Positions 16,401 to 25,422 are shown, counted from the stretch's first letter. The stretch is 64,000 bases of DNA from Halopenitus sp041821145 (GCF_041821145.1 NZ_JBGUBC010000006.1:1-64000); one strand, 5' to 3'. A program made the numbers and translations. The notes: generated by a model from the letters alone, not told the origin.

Positions 16401-16769
16401 ATGACTGAACTCAGATGGACCCGCAACTCGACGTTCCACGACGGCGCGAGGAACTTCCGAGCTCGCGGCCCCGGCGTCTACGACGTCCCTGAGGAGGCGG
16501 TCGAGGAGTACCTCGACCACCGCTCCGGCGCATGGGAGCGCCCCGAGGAGACGTCCGACGAGGAACAGAGCTCCGACTTCCCGAATGACGGTGCCGACGT
16601 CGACGAGGACGAGCTGGCGGAGCTCCTCGACGGCACGATCGGCGAAGTCGAGAACGCGCTTGAGACTGGCGAGTACGACGACATCCTCGATGAGGTCGAA
16701 ACTCTTGAGGAGGACGGCGAAGGCCGGAAGGGCGTCTTCTCGGCGATCGACGAGCGGCGCGAGGAGTAA
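16401..16769 (+). CDS. acidic head-associated hypothetical protein
   Basis: 122 residues. The N-terminus (WTRNSTFHDGARNFRARGPG) resembles the short segment found in other viral proteins encoded just after capsid genes. The C-terminal half is a small helical unit (LAELLDGTIGEVENALETGE ... GRKGVFSAIDER) seen, as I recall, in several tailed-virus head proteins. Function unknown. It sits between capsid and connector genes, so a role in head completion is likely. Confidence 0.7.
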   Translation: MTELRWTRNSTFHDGARNFRARGPGVYDVPEEAVEEYLDHRSGAWERPEETSDEEQSSDFPNDGADVDEDELAELLDGTIGEVENALETGEYDDILDEVETLEEDGEGRKGVFSAIDERREE

Positions 16770-16772
16770 CGC

Positions 16773-17159
16773 ATGGCTGAACTCGCCGACGCCGACTCGC
16801 GGACGTCCTACGAGGACATCACCGGTGGCGGGTTCCAGACAGACCTCACCGAGTCCGAGGTTCGCGAGTACATGGACGACGCGAACATGGAGGTCGACGA
16901 AAGCCTGAAAGGCCGAGGCCTCTCGGAGCGCCGCCTCGCGAAGATCGAGCGGGAGCTGACCCGCCATTTCATCACGTTCCTCGTCGACGAGGAGCGCCAG
17001 GTCGAGTCGGAAGATATCGGCCCGGTCTCTTTCGACTACGCCGGTGCGCTCTCGGCGGAGGGGCTGGAGGCGACGACACACGGGCAGCAGGTGATCGAGT
17101 ACGACACCTCAGACACGCTTGGGCCCGATGGCGGTGACTTCTGGTCGGTGACAGCATGA
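16773..17159 (+). CDS. head-tail connector, gp15/gp6-like
   Basis: 128 residues, largely helical, with GRGLSERRLAKIERELTRHF followed by TFLVDEERQVESEDIGPVSF. Size and helix content fit the SPP1 gp15 or HK97 gp6 adaptor ring that sits under the portal. It overlaps the next gene by 4 bp. Identified mostly by position and pattern. Confidence 0.72.
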   Translation: MAELADADSRTSYEDITGGGFQTDLTESEVREYMDDANMEVDESLKGRGLSERRLAKIERELTRHFITFLVDEERQVESEDIGPVSFDYAGALSAEGLEATTHGQQVIEYDTSDTLGPDGGDFWSVTA

Positions 17160-17539
17160 GCCGGTTCCCGGCCCGCCGGGCGCTCCGCCGCGTCGGCGTC
17201 GACGTCGAGCTCTACAATTTCGAGCAGGCGGAGGCGGCCGACTCCCGGGGCCAGCCCTGGAACCAGACGGACGCCTCGCCGCAGACGATCGATGCGATCG
17301 CCGACCCCGGCGGGAAGTCGGTCTCCTACGGCACCTTCGGCGTTGAGATCGATGCCGACCAGGTGTACCTCGCCGACGCCGACCTCGTCGACGAAGGCCT
17401 CCGCGATGGCGGGGGCGAGGGCGCGTCGGTCATCGTCCAGGACGGGAAGGCCTACCGCGTGATCGACGCCGACCGCTCCCAGAATCACGGCTTCGCCGTC
17501 CTTGAGTGCGAACTTGATGAGGAGGTAGACCTGTCATGA
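17156..17539 (+). CDS. head closure protein, gp16-like
   Basis: 127 residues, beta-rich. It starts in an ATGA overlap with the adaptor gene and ends in one with the next gene. The pattern of a short basic N-terminus, then a barrel-like stretch (SYGTFGVEIDADQVYL, GASVIVQDGKAYRVI), matches small head-closure proteins of the SPP1 gp16 type that plug the portal after packaging. Assignment is by order and fold-like pattern. Confidence 0.65.
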   Translation: MSRFPARRALRRVGVDVELYNFEQAEAADSRGQPWNQTDASPQTIDAIADPGGKSVSYGTFGVEIDADQVYLADADLVDEGLRDGGGEGASVIVQDGKAYRVIDADRSQNHGFAVLECELDEEVDLS

Positions 17540-17820
17540 TCGAGAACTACCAAGACCTAAACCGAGACGAAACGCTCGATGCCGTCACCGACTTCGACGG
17601 CGAGCACCTCGCCGCGTTCGTTGAGTACGAGCGCGAGCACAAGGACCGGAGGACGGTCATCGAACCGCTCGAGCGTGAGCTCGTCAACGTCGTCCCGATC
17701 GATGACCGGCAGTACGTCGCCGGCGTCTGGTTCGACGACACGTCCGAGCCGAAGACGGTCCGGCGCTCAACGCGGATCGAGCAGGCGCTCGACGAAGGCG
17801 ACCTCTTGGAGGCCGAGTAG
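17536..17820 (+). CDS. small hypothetical protein in connector block
   Basis: 94 residues. An acidic helical N-terminus (LNRDETLDAVTDFDGEHLAA) is followed by a short strand region (YVAGVWFDDTSEPKTV). It overlaps the head-closure gene and ends 1 bp before the next start. No family was recognised; co-translation suggests a virion or assembly role. Confidence 0.68.
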   Translation: MIENYQDLNRDETLDAVTDFDGEHLAAFVEYEREHKDRRTVIEPLERELVNVVPIDDRQYVAGVWFDDTSEPKTVRRSTRIEQALDEGDLLEAE

Positions 17821-17821
17821 G

Positions 17822-18268
17822 ATGGTCCGCGACGAGAACCACTTCGACGAGGTCCGGGACGCCTTCGACTCCGGTCTCGAGACCGGGCTCGTCGAGCTTC
17901 ACTCGACCGTCCTGAAAACGCTCCTGCGGAACATGGCCCGCGGGAAGGACGCGCTCGGGAACTCGTGGGAGCCCATCAAGGCGTCGACGCTCCAGTCCCG
18001 GAAGGTCCGGACGTCGTCGACGGCGCCGCTCGTCGACACCGGTGAGCTCCGCGGCGACATCGCCTCGACGTCCGAGGTGAACACGGCGGAGCTCTACGCG
18101 GTCATCGGGACGACGAAGAAGTACGGCGAGGTCCACGAGCTCGGCGCGCCCGAGGCGGGGATCCCCGCCCGGCCGATCTTCGGGCCCGCTGCTCGCCTCG
18201 CCTACCAGAAGGCTCCCGACACGATCGGGAACGAGATCGACGTGCGCCTCGAAGGCGCGGAGCTCTGA
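17822..18268 (+). CDS. tail completion protein, Mu gpG-like
   Basis: 148 residues from ATG 17822. It has the pattern of the phage virion morphogenesis family (Mu gpG, P2 gpS, HK97 gp10): WEPIKASTLQSRK, then PLVDTGELRGDI, VIGTTKKYGEVHELG, and the near-invariant IPARPIFGPA. It acts at the head-tail joint or in tail completion. Confidence 0.88.
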   Translation: MVRDENHFDEVRDAFDSGLETGLVELHSTVLKTLLRNMARGKDALGNSWEPIKASTLQSRKVRTSSTAPLVDTGELRGDIASTSEVNTAELYAVIGTTKKYGEVHELGAPEAGIPARPIFGPAARLAYQKAPDTIGNEIDVRLEGAEL

Positions 18269-18274
18269 CTGACG

Positions 18275-18862
18275 ATGCTCACGACTGCCGAGGAAGACCG
18301 CATCGAGGCGGACCTCCCGTTCGTCCAGACGCTCTCCTACGACGGTGTCGACTACCAGTACGATCTGACGCCGTACTGGTCCGGGCCCGATCACGCTGGG
18401 GACCGCGTCGATGCGGCGCCGGAGTACCCGGCGATCGTCTTCGGCTGGGACTCGCAGGGCGCCGAGGATGAGGAGCGCCGACCCCTCGGCGGCGTCTCGC
18501 GGATCGACGACCGCGGTGACGCGGCCGAGTTCGCAGAGGTTGAGGAGCGCTCCCTCGACGATGAGCTCTCGATCACGGTCGCCGTCGACGCGAGTCACGA
18601 CGCGAACGGCGTCCCGCCGGACGTCCGCGGGAAGCAGCTCGCGCGGGCGATCTGGCGGTACATCGTCTTCGAGATGGACCTCGACTCGGTGGGCGCGAGC
18701 GGCGAGCGGCCGCTGCTCATCGAGCCGCTGAACCCGCCGACCCCCAGCCGCGTTGCAGGGACCTACCGCCTCGAGTGGTCGGTCCAGGTCTCGTACGTCG
18801 ACGAGCACGAGACGGTCCACGAGACCGTCGACGATGCCGAGTACGCCGTCGACATGGAATAG
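18275..18862 (+). CDS. probable tail terminator
   Basis: 195 residues of mixed alpha/beta, ending in strands (TYRLEWSVQVSYVDEHETV). It lies directly before the sheath gene, where tail terminator genes (lambda gpU or Mu gp37/38 position) are found. LSITVAVDASH and the helix GKQLARAIWRYIVFEMD fit this fold, but identity is by context. The 44 bp after it carry the sheath leader. Confidence 0.62.
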   Translation: MLTTAEEDRIEADLPFVQTLSYDGVDYQYDLTPYWSGPDHAGDRVDAAPEYPAIVFGWDSQGAEDEERRPLGGVSRIDDRGDAAEFAEVEERSLDDELSITVAVDASHDANGVPPDVRGKQLARAIWRYIVFEMDLDSVGASGERPLLIEPLNPPTPSRVAGTYRLEWSVQVSYVDEHETVHETVDDAEYAVDME

Positions 18863-18906
18863 TCAGCCAACCGAAACGCGACAGAACACGACAGAGAACA
18901 CGTACA

Positions 18907-20202
18907 ATGCCAGTTTCAGTGGTCGATATCGACCTTACGGCAGAAATCGCGGCTCTCCCCCAGCCGACCTTCACCGACGTCGCCGTCATCGGGACGGCGA
19001 CCGCGGCGCCGCCGAACGCGTCCTTCGGCGAGGTCAACCGGTACGGGAGTGCCGCTGAAGTAGCGAACGACTACGGCGACGGCTCGGACGTCCACGAGTC
19101 CTCGAAAGAACTCGAGGGCCGGGGCGTCGAAGAGTGGATGGTTGTCGTCCTGGAGGCAGTCGAGGAAACTGAGACCATCGACGACGGGAACGCCGTCTCG
19201 ACAACGCCGGTCCTTGGGGACCCCGTCCCGACCGCCGCGGCTCGGGACGTCGTCTTCTCCACCGAGTCGCTTCCGGCGGCACCGGACAACGGCGAGGTCG
19301 CGATCAATACCGACACCGGTGAGATCGCGACCGACGACGGGACGACCGCGGACATCACGTACTACCACGCGGACTGGACCCGCCTCGACCGGCTCGGAGA
19401 GGTCGGCGCCGACCGTCTCCACCGGGCGAACACGCAGGCCGGCCGCGAGCACATCGGGACGTACGACGAGCTCGTCACCTGGGCCGGCGGCAACCGCGCC
19501 GGCGTCGTCCTCCCCATCAAGGACGGGACGACCTTCGCCGACACCGACGCCGCGATGACCGCGGCGCACGAGATCGCGGGGTACGTCTCGAGCGGCGACG
19601 TCCTCCCGTTCATCGCGATGGAGTCGAGCGGCGACCCCGGCGGTGAGATCCTCGGCCAGCTCGCGACGAACGACCCGTGGTTCGACCCGTTCTTCGACGG
19701 CGACGGGTACGGCTTCGCGAACGACTACTTCGAGGACGCGGTCGTCGGCGACCCGTCGACGAAGGAGACCTTCGAGGGCGGCGACGTCAACGGCGACGGG
19801 CCGGTGAACGTCGTCATCAACGTGGGCGGGACGACCGTCCTCTCGAACTCCGTCTCGACGGCCGGCGCCTCGAGCAACTACCAGTACTCCGACGTCTCGA
19901 TGACCGAGGCGTACGCGGCGGAGATCGTCGAGAACGCGCTGACCTCGCTGCGGCTGCGCGAGGACCGCGTCCCGTTCACGCAGGACGGGCGGACGATGAT
20001 CTCGTCGACCATCAAGTCGGCCTTCGCCGGCGATGTCGGTGGCGCCGACGACCCGTTCGCCGAGGTCTCGGTGAACGTGCCGTCGATCGACCAGCTGACC
20101 GACGACGAGAAGGCGAACCGCGTCTGGAGCGGGATCTCCATCGAGGGGACCCTCTCCGGGAACGTCCACGAGTTCGGTCTCGAGATGACCGTCACGGTGT
20201 AA
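18907..20202 (+). CDS. tail sheath protein
   Basis: 431 residues from ATG 18907; the reading frame is open further upstream through the previous gene. The N-terminus (TFTDVAVIGTATAAPPNASF) and the segments EVNRYGSAAEVANDYGDGSD are typical of Mu gpL-type sheaths. It ends with ISIEGTLSGNVHEFGLEMTV, the usual C-terminal strand exchanged between subunits. It shows that the tail is contractile. Confidence 0.92.
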   Translation: MPVSVVDIDLTAEIAALPQPTFTDVAVIGTATAAPPNASFGEVNRYGSAAEVANDYGDGSDVHESSKELEGRGVEEWMVVVLEAVEETETIDDGNAVSTTPVLGDPVPTAAARDVVFSTESLPAAPDNGEVAINTDTGEIATDDGTTADITYYHADWTRLDRLGEVGADRLHRANTQAGREHIGTYDELVTWAGGNRAGVVLPIKDGTTFADTDAAMTAAHEIAGYVSSGDVLPFIAMESSGDPGGEILGQLATNDPWFDPFFDGDGYGFANDYFEDAVVGDPSTKETFEGGDVNGDGPVNVVINVGGTTVLSNSVSTAGASSNYQYSDVSMTEAYAAEIVENALTSLRLREDRVPFTQDGRTMISSTIKSAFAGDVGGADDPFAEVSVNVPSIDQLTDDEKANRVWSGISIEGTLSGNVHEFGLEMTVTV

Positions 20203-20219
20203 CAGGAGTGATCTAACAC

Positions 20220-20627
20220 ATGCCACAAACCAGAGACTTCGACGTTGACCAGATCTCCGTCTTCATCGACGGCGAGCGCGTCGCTGACCTCGACTCGGTC
20301 GGCTGGGACGACTCGGCCGACCACGAGCACAACCGGACGATGGGCGACGACGGCAACGTCTGGGTCATCGTCGACGAAGAGGTCGAGGCGACCGTCGCGG
20401 TGAAGGCCGTCTCGCAATCGATCCCCCGCCTCGAGCGGGCGTACAAGAACGCGGAAACCGTCTCCCTCGCGGTCCAGTACGCGGACGCAGAGCCCCGCGT
20501 CGAGTCGAACTTCCTCGACGGGAAGTTCCTCGGCTTCGCGCCCGCGGACGACTACGAGAACGACTCAATGCCGATGTACGAGGGCTCGCTGCAGTTCGAC
20601 CGCGTCGAGCACGAGTACGACGAGTAA
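20220..20627 (+). CDS. tail tube protein
   Basis: 135 residues, immediately after the sheath as in Mu (gpM) and P2. A beta-sandwich pattern is visible (ISVFIDGERVADLDSVGW; VWVIVDEEVEATVAV; LQFDRVEHEYDE). It forms the inner tube along which DNA passes during infection. Called from position, size and strand pattern. Confidence 0.85.
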   Translation: MPQTRDFDVDQISVFIDGERVADLDSVGWDDSADHEHNRTMGDDGNVWVIVDEEVEATVAVKAVSQSIPRLERAYKNAETVSLAVQYADAEPRVESNFLDGKFLGFAPADDYENDSMPMYEGSLQFDRVEHEYDE

Positions 20628-20643
20628 GCCGACACAGTAGACC

Positions 20644-21120
20644 ATGAGTTCCGATTCTTCCGAATCCGGTGACGACCAGCCGGACGCTGACAGTACCAAC
20701 GCAGAAACTGAACCCCAAGACGTCTACGAGGAGCCCGTCGACCTGACGCAGGTCGACCCCGAGGAGATCGACCCCGAGGACCTCGAGAACCAGGAGTGGT
20801 CGCTCGGTGGCGACGACACGGGATACATCAAGTTCGGCGGGATGGTCTTTGAGGTCCAGGACCCAGAGGACGACGAGATCCTCAACCTCATCGTCGGCGC
20901 CGCGACCGGCGAAGGCGAGGCCGGCCAGATGGACGGCTCCGACCGGATGTTCGCGCTCTGCGATAGCGCCGTCGTATCGCCGGAGCTCACGCCGGAGCGC
21001 TGGCGGCAGATGAAGTCCGGCGAGCGCATCGGCCTGACAATGCGGATCGCCGAGTGGGCCGGTATCGACCAGATGATGGATTTTCAAGAAGGTGGGGAAG
21101 CTCCCCCGCAGGCCGAGTAA
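20644..21120 (+). CDS. tail assembly chaperone, zero-frame product
   Basis: 158 residues. It has a disordered acidic N-terminus, then YIKFGGMVFEVQDPEDDEIL and a helical region ending MMDFQEGGEAPPQAE. It lies between the tube and the tape measure, where tailed viruses encode a chaperone in two overlapping frames. A -1 frame overlaps the 3' end and continues to 21383 (see the frameshift site), so this is the short product. Confidence 0.82.
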   Translation: MSSDSSESGDDQPDADSTNAETEPQDVYEEPVDLTQVDPEEIDPEDLENQEWSLGGDDTGYIKFGGMVFEVQDPEDDEILNLIVGAATGEGEAGQMDGSDRMFALCDSAVVSPELTPERWRQMKSGERIGLTMRIAEWAGIDQMMDFQEGGEAPPQAE

Positions 21121-21383
21121 CCACGCGGATCCATCAGGAGTCCGGCATCCCTCTTGAGGAGGTCGCGGAGTGGCCCTGGACGAAGCGGCTCTGGTACGCC
21201 GAGGCCTACGACGCGATCGAGTCGGACCAGTCCGAGCTCGGCGCCGGCGGGCTCGGCGGCTTCGAGGGACTCGACGTCGACGCCGGCGACGTCCCGGGCG
21301 ACATCCCCTCCTCGTTCGGTTCAACCGGAAAGAGCGTCACGAAGGGCGTCTCGAAGCATGACAACGTCTTATCGGTGAATTAA
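20644..21383 (+). CDS. tail assembly chaperone, -1 frameshift fusion product
   Basis: If ribosomes slip -1 at 21078-21084, translation leaves the short product after residue 147 and continues for 99 residues in the overlapping frame, giving 246 residues. The added part (IHQESGIPLEEVAEWPWTKR followed by LWYAEAYDAIES) is typical protein-like sequence, and resembles the T part of gpG-T-type chaperones, which bind the tape measure. The -1 frame has only a GTG (21054) inside the first frame and no ribosome site, supporting frameshifting rather than separate initiation. Confidence 0.7.
21078..21084 (+). promoter_or_regulatory. candidate -1 ribosomal frameshift site G GAT TTT
   Basis: In the zero frame the heptamer reads G_GAT_TTT. 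A slip of one base lets the A-site codon TTT re-pair with TTT, and GAT with GGA. GGATTTA/T heptamers are used by some retroviruses. It lies in the overlap of the two chaperone frames, 36 bp before the zero-frame stop. A run of five C at 21102-21106 (TCCCCCG) is a second, weaker candidate. Confidence 0.55.
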
Positions 21384-21384
21384 C

Positions 21385-24300
21385 ATGGTAGGTTTTAGCG
21401 GCAACGTCCGACGGATAGCAACAGTACTGACAGCATCCGATCGGGCGTCCGGAGACCTCCGCAGTGCCGAGAGCGCCGGTGACGACGCCGCCGAGTCGAT
21501 GGGCCGTGCGGAGCGCCGCGCCCGTGGGGCTAAAATGGGCTTCATGGCGTTGGGGACCGCGACCGTAGCTCTCGGTGGATCAATCGCGCTGCTCGCGGGC
21601 CGGTTCGGACAGCTGGATCGCGAGTTCCAGACGATCCAGACGACGTCGGGCGCGACCACGGAGCAGATGGAGGATATGCGAGACTCCGTGAAGCGCATCG
21701 GCGTCGAGCTCCCAGTCACGATGTCTCAGGGCGCGCAGGCGATGAAGGCCCTTTCGTTCGCTGGCCTCGACGCTTCGGAGTCGATGGACGCCCTGGCGGC
21801 GACGTCTGAACTCGCCGTCGCCTCGGGGATGAACGCCTCGCAGTCGGCGAAGACCGTGGCGCAGTCCCTCAACGCATTCAACATGGAGGCCGAGCAGGCC
21901 AACGCCATCGTGGGGGCGATGGGTGCGACCTTCGCATCAAGCGCGACGAACATCCAGTCCCTCTCACAAGCGCTGACCGAGGTCCAGGCGACCGCGAGTT
22001 CCGCGGGCATCTCGGCTGCCGAGACTGTGGCTGCCATCGGGACACTGGCGGACTCCGGCCTCGAAGCCTCGAAGGCCGGGACGTCGCTGAACGCCGTCCT
22101 CTCGCGCCTGACCGGGAACAGTAGTGAAACCCAGAAGGCCCTGGAGGAACTCGGCCTCTCGACTCAGGCGTTCACCGACTCGTCAGGCGATCTGAAGAGC
22201 ATGACCGACATCCTGGGCACCCTCTCGTCCGAGATGGACGACGTCGGTTCGCAGGCCGAGCGAATTGCTCTCGCCCAGCAGCTCGTCGGGCGTGAGGGTG
22301 CGCGGGCACTGCTGCCGTTGATGGAGGACACGGACAAGTTACAGCAGAAGCTGGAAGACAATCTCCGTGCCGAGATACAGGGTGCCATCGGCGACCTCGC
22401 AGAGTTGAACGATCAAGAGCTCTCGGGAGTGTCGCAGGCGCTCGGGATGGACGTCTCGGAACAGACGGGGACGAAGGAGTTGATCACGAACCTCCGCAAA
22501 CTCTCAAACGAGGGTGAGTCTACTGCCGAGATCGCGTCACGTCTCCAGGTCGGTCTGGGGCTGACTGATCAGGCCGCGCAAGCACTCGCCAGTGACATCG
22601 CGGACACGAATCAGCCGGTCAAAAACATCGCAGAGGGAATCGGAGGTGTGACAACCGCTGCGGAGCTGGCCGAGAAGCAGACACAGACGCTCTCGGGCCA
22701 GGTCCAGCAACTCCGCTCGACGCTTCAGGTCATCGGGTACGAGATCTTTGTGGGCACGAAGCCGGCGATCACTGCGCTTGTCGGTGCACTCCGGTCCGTC
22801 GCTGATCCAATCTCCGAGAACGAGACGCTTGCTCGCGGGCTCGGTGCCGCGTTGGTCGCACTCACGGGCGCAGCGGCGGCCGCGACCGTCGCGTTCGGCG
22901 CTGCATACGTCCAGGCTGCGATCCTGCCGGCCGTCCTGAATGTTGTCTCTGGGTCGTTCATCGCCGGCGCCGCGAGTGCGACCACGCTGACGGGCGCGCT
23001 CTCCGCGCTGCTCGCACCACTCGCGGCGATCGCCGCGCCGGCGCTCGCGATCGTCGCTGCGGTCGGCGTCCTGGTCGCCGCGTTCTTCGTGATGAAGGAG
23101 GTCATCGAGAAGGACATCCTCGGCGTCGGGAGCGACCTCGCCGTCCTCATGGACCGGATCGGCGCCGTCATCGACTTCCTGAAGCCGACGATCGACCCCC
23201 TCATCGGCATCCTCGTCGAGCTGGGGAAGATCCTCCTGGCCGTCGCTGCGGCGCCGCTCGTCCTGCAGATCATGGCGATCATCAAGGGGCTGAAGCTGCT
23301 CTCCGATATCGTCGTCTGGACGATCGACGCGATAATGGGCCTCGTCAACGGGACGAAGACCCTCGAGGGCGTGATGAACGACGCCGCCGGGAACATCGTC
23401 GCGTTCTTCTCCGGCATCGGCTCGACGATCGCGAACGCCCTCGGCTCGATCGACTGGGGCGCCCTCGCCTGGACGATCGTCGAGGGGCTCGCGGCCAGGC
23501 TCGGAGCCGCGTTCGGCCTCTGGGTGAAAGGCTGGCAGCTCTACCTCGGGTTCCTCGTCAAGTTCTGGACGACAGTCCCCGGCCTCGTCCTCGACGGGAT
23601 CATGGCGCTCCCCGGGCTCCTCTGGGACGGCCTCAAGGCCGGGTTCGGCCTCTGGGTGAAGGGCTGGCAGATGTACCTCGGGTTCCTCGTCGACTTCTGG
23701 ACGTCGGTCCCGGGGATCGCGATGAAGGCGGCGAAGAAGATCCCGCGGGCGATCATGAAGGGGCTCGAGGCGACGGCACCAAACGTCGCCGCGGGGATCC
23801 GGAAGGTCGTCCAGGTCATCCGCGACTTCCTCCCGTTCTCGAACGCGAAGCGGGGGCCGCTCTCGTCGATTATGAGCGTCGGCGGGAAGATCGTCTCGGC
23901 CATCGCGAGCGGACTGAAGAACTCGGCCGGGAAGGTCGCGAGCGCGGCTGGCGACGTCGCCGGCGCCATCAAAGGAAAGCTCTTCGACGTCGTCTCCGGC
24001 GCGAAGGAGAAGGGCGCGGCGCTCGCCTCGACCGTCGCGGACGGCGCGAAGTCAGCCGGCGGGAAGGTCAAAGACGCCGTGACCGACGTCGCCGACAAAG
24101 CGGGCTCGGTCCTCCCGATGTCGAACGCCGAGGAGGGCCCGTTCTCGAACCTGATCGAGCGCGGGCAGAAGCTCGTCTCGACCGTCGCGAAGGGTGTCGA
24201 GGGCGAGGACTCCACGCTCCAGGACACGCTAGCCGGCGTCGCCGAGGGGACGCCCCTCGGCCAGGCAGCGTCGACGCTCGTCGGCGCCATCGGCGGCTCC

Positions 24301-24507
24301 GGCGGCCCGGCTGCCGCGCTCGGCGGCGGGCCCGCCGCCGGCGGGAGCGGCCCGATCCAGATCGTCCTCGAGCAGACGAACGAGTTCGGGAACGCAAGCG
24401 ACCGCGAGGAGATCCGTCAGATGGTCCGCGAGGCGACGCGGAACGGCGGCGAAGACGCGCTCGCGGAACTGGAGCTCCTGCTCAAGCAGACTCTATCGGA
24501 GGCTTAG
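21385..24507 (+). CDS. tape measure protein
   Basis: 1040 residues. The N-terminus is a TP901/PhageMin-type domain (LDREFQTIQTTSGATTEQME; PVTMSQGAQAMKALSFAGLD). Long helices with several hydrophobic stretches (near residues 495-580 and 600-670) follow. The C-terminal third has two copies of the lysine/serine motif LPxSNAxxGPxS (PFSNAKRGPLS, PMSNAEEGPFS). It sets tail length and is ejected during infection. It contains a 44-residue tandem repeat, listed separately. Confidence 0.93.
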   Translation: MVGFSGNVRRIATVLTASDRASGDLRSAESAGDDAAESMGRAERRARGAKMGFMALGTATVALGGSIALLAGRFGQLDREFQTIQTTSGATTEQMEDMRDSVKRIGVELPVTMSQGAQAMKALSFAGLDASESMDALAATSELAVASGMNASQSAKTVAQSLNAFNMEAEQANAIVGAMGATFASSATNIQSLSQALTEVQATASSAGISAAETVAAIGTLADSGLEASKAGTSLNAVLSRLTGNSSETQKALEELGLSTQAFTDSSGDLKSMTDILGTLSSEMDDVGSQAERIALAQQLVGREGARALLPLMEDTDKLQQKLEDNLRAEIQGAIGDLAELNDQELSGVSQALGMDVSEQTGTKELITNLRKLSNEGESTAEIASRLQVGLGLTDQAAQALASDIADTNQPVKNIAEGIGGVTTAAELAEKQTQTLSGQVQQLRSTLQVIGYEIFVGTKPAITALVGALRSVADPISENETLARGLGAALVALTGAAAAATVAFGAAYVQAAILPAVLNVVSGSFIAGAASATTLTGALSALLAPLAAIAAPALAIVAAVGVLVAAFFVMKEVIEKDILGVGSDLAVLMDRIGAVIDFLKPTIDPLIGILVELGKILLAVAAAPLVLQIMAIIKGLKLLSDIVVWTIDAIMGLVNGTKTLEGVMNDAAGNIVAFFSGIGSTIANALGSIDWGALAWTIVEGLAARLGAAFGLWVKGWQLYLGFLVKFWTTVPGLVLDGIMALPGLLWDGLKAGFGLWVKGWQMYLGFLVDFWTSVPGIAMKAAKKIPRAIMKGLEATAPNVAAGIRKVVQVIRDFLPFSNAKRGPLSSIMSVGGKIVSAIASGLKNSAGKVASAAGDVAGAIKGKLFDVVSGAKEKGAALASTVADGAKSAGGKVKDAVTDVADKAGSVLPMSNAEEGPFSNLIERGQKLVSTVAKGVEGEDSTLQDTLAGVAEGTPLGQAASTLVGAIGGSGGPAAALGGGPAAGGSGPIQIVLEQTNEFGNASDREEIRQMVREATRNGGEDALAELELLLKQTLSEA
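23513..23709 (+). repeat. 44-residue tandem repeat inside tape measure
   Basis: FGLWVKGWQLYLGFLVKFWT occurs at about residue 710, and FGLWVKGWQMYLGFLVDFWT again 44 residues (132 bp) later. The copies are almost identical and followed by TVPG/SVPG. The unit is Trp-rich and hydrophobic, like a membrane-interacting helix. Copy-number change would alter tail length in 44-residue steps. Confidence 0.8.
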
Positions 24508-24511
24508 AATC

Positions 24512-25075
24512 ATGGCACTCACAGGACCGAGAGACGGAGCGAACGACACAGCAGACGTCGTCACGGTCGGCGACATCGTCCTCGCCGGCGTAACGCGCGT
24601 CGACGGCAGCGGGGGCTGGAACGCCCCGTCGAAGACGACCGAGGAGGGTTTCGAGTACGACTCGTACGTCGATACCGAGCCCCTCTCCGCGTCGATCGAG
24701 GCGTGGGTCGACGACTCCGAGCTCCGAGAGCTGAAGCGGCTCCGGGAGTCGACGGAGCCGTTCCCCGCGTCGGTCGACCACGTCTCCCTCGACCTCGCGA
24801 AGCTCGAGGACCTCTCCGTCGAAGGGGAGGGGAACATCCGGTCGCACCGGAAGGTGACGATCGAGCTCGCCGAGGTCCGGGAGGCGACGGTCGGGATGAC
24901 GGAGATCTCGATATCGACCCCGTCCGGCGACATGGGGACGGCCGCGAGCGACTCTTCGCCGTCGGTCGCCCAACCGCAGGACGACGACTCGGGAACGACC
25001 GACGAAACGACGAACAGTAACGGGATCGCCGAGTTCCTGGGCGACGTCCAGGATGGACTCGCGGGGATCTTCTGA
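24512..25075 (+). CDS. baseplate-associated protein
   Basis: 187 residues, directly after the tape measure. A strand-rich N-terminal domain (VTVGDIVLAGVTRVDGSGGW; SASIEAWVDDSELRELKRL) is followed by a Ser/Asp-rich linker and a short C-terminal helix (GIAEFLGDVQDGLAGIF). Position suits a Mu gp43- or XkdP-like protein joining tube and hub. Family not certain. It overlaps the next gene by one base (TGATG). Confidence 0.65.
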   Translation: MALTGPRDGANDTADVVTVGDIVLAGVTRVDGSGGWNAPSKTTEEGFEYDSYVDTEPLSASIEAWVDDSELRELKRLRESTEPFPASVDHVSLDLAKLEDLSVEGEGNIRSHRKVTIELAEVREATVGMTEISISTPSGDMGTAASDSSPSVAQPQDDDSGTTDETTNSNGIAEFLGDVQDGLAGIF

Positions 25076-25422
25076 TGGGTGAAGTCATCCCGATCCCGAA
25101 CGAGCGGGCGACGGAACGCCGGCCAATCCACATCGAGTTCACACCCCGGGCGTTCCCCGGGAACCGAATCGCCGTGCGGCTCGACTACAACGCGGTGATG
25201 GACCGCTGGACCGTCGAGCTCGAGCACGTCAACCGCTGGTACCGGATCACCAAGTCGGTCGCGACGCCGTACCGGCCGTACGAGTACCTCCCGTGGTTCG
25301 TCTGCTACTTCGCAGACCCGTCCGGGAAGGCGACCGAGATCACACCCGACAACCTCGGCGACGACATGAAGCTGTTCCTCGTCCCGGGGCCGTCGGGCAA
25401 ACCGCCGGAGGATGACGGATGA
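25075..25422 (+). CDS. probable baseplate plug protein
   Basis: 115 residues, beta-rich and compact (IEFTPRAFPGNRIAVRLDYN; DRWTVELEHVNRWYRI). Small proteins of this pattern located between the tape measure and hub are described as baseplate plug proteins (DUF6983-like) in contractile phages. It overlaps the hub gene by 4 bp. Assignment by position and pattern. Confidence 0.62.
   Translation: MGEVIPIPNERATERRPIHIEFTPRAFPGNRIAVRLDYNAVMDRWTVELEHVNRWYRITKSVATPYRPYEYLPWFVCYFADPSGKATEITPDNLGDDMKLFLVPGPSGKPPEDDG

Noticed and set aside
18916..20226. 436-codon minus-strand frame over the tail sheath
   Set aside because: Shadow of the sheath gene, with no independent start signal or recognisable motif.
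21054..21383. Independent gene starting at GTG 21054
   Set aside because: The start is deep inside the chaperone gene without a ribosome site, and the first 20 codons are a shadow; a -1 frameshift explains the frame better.
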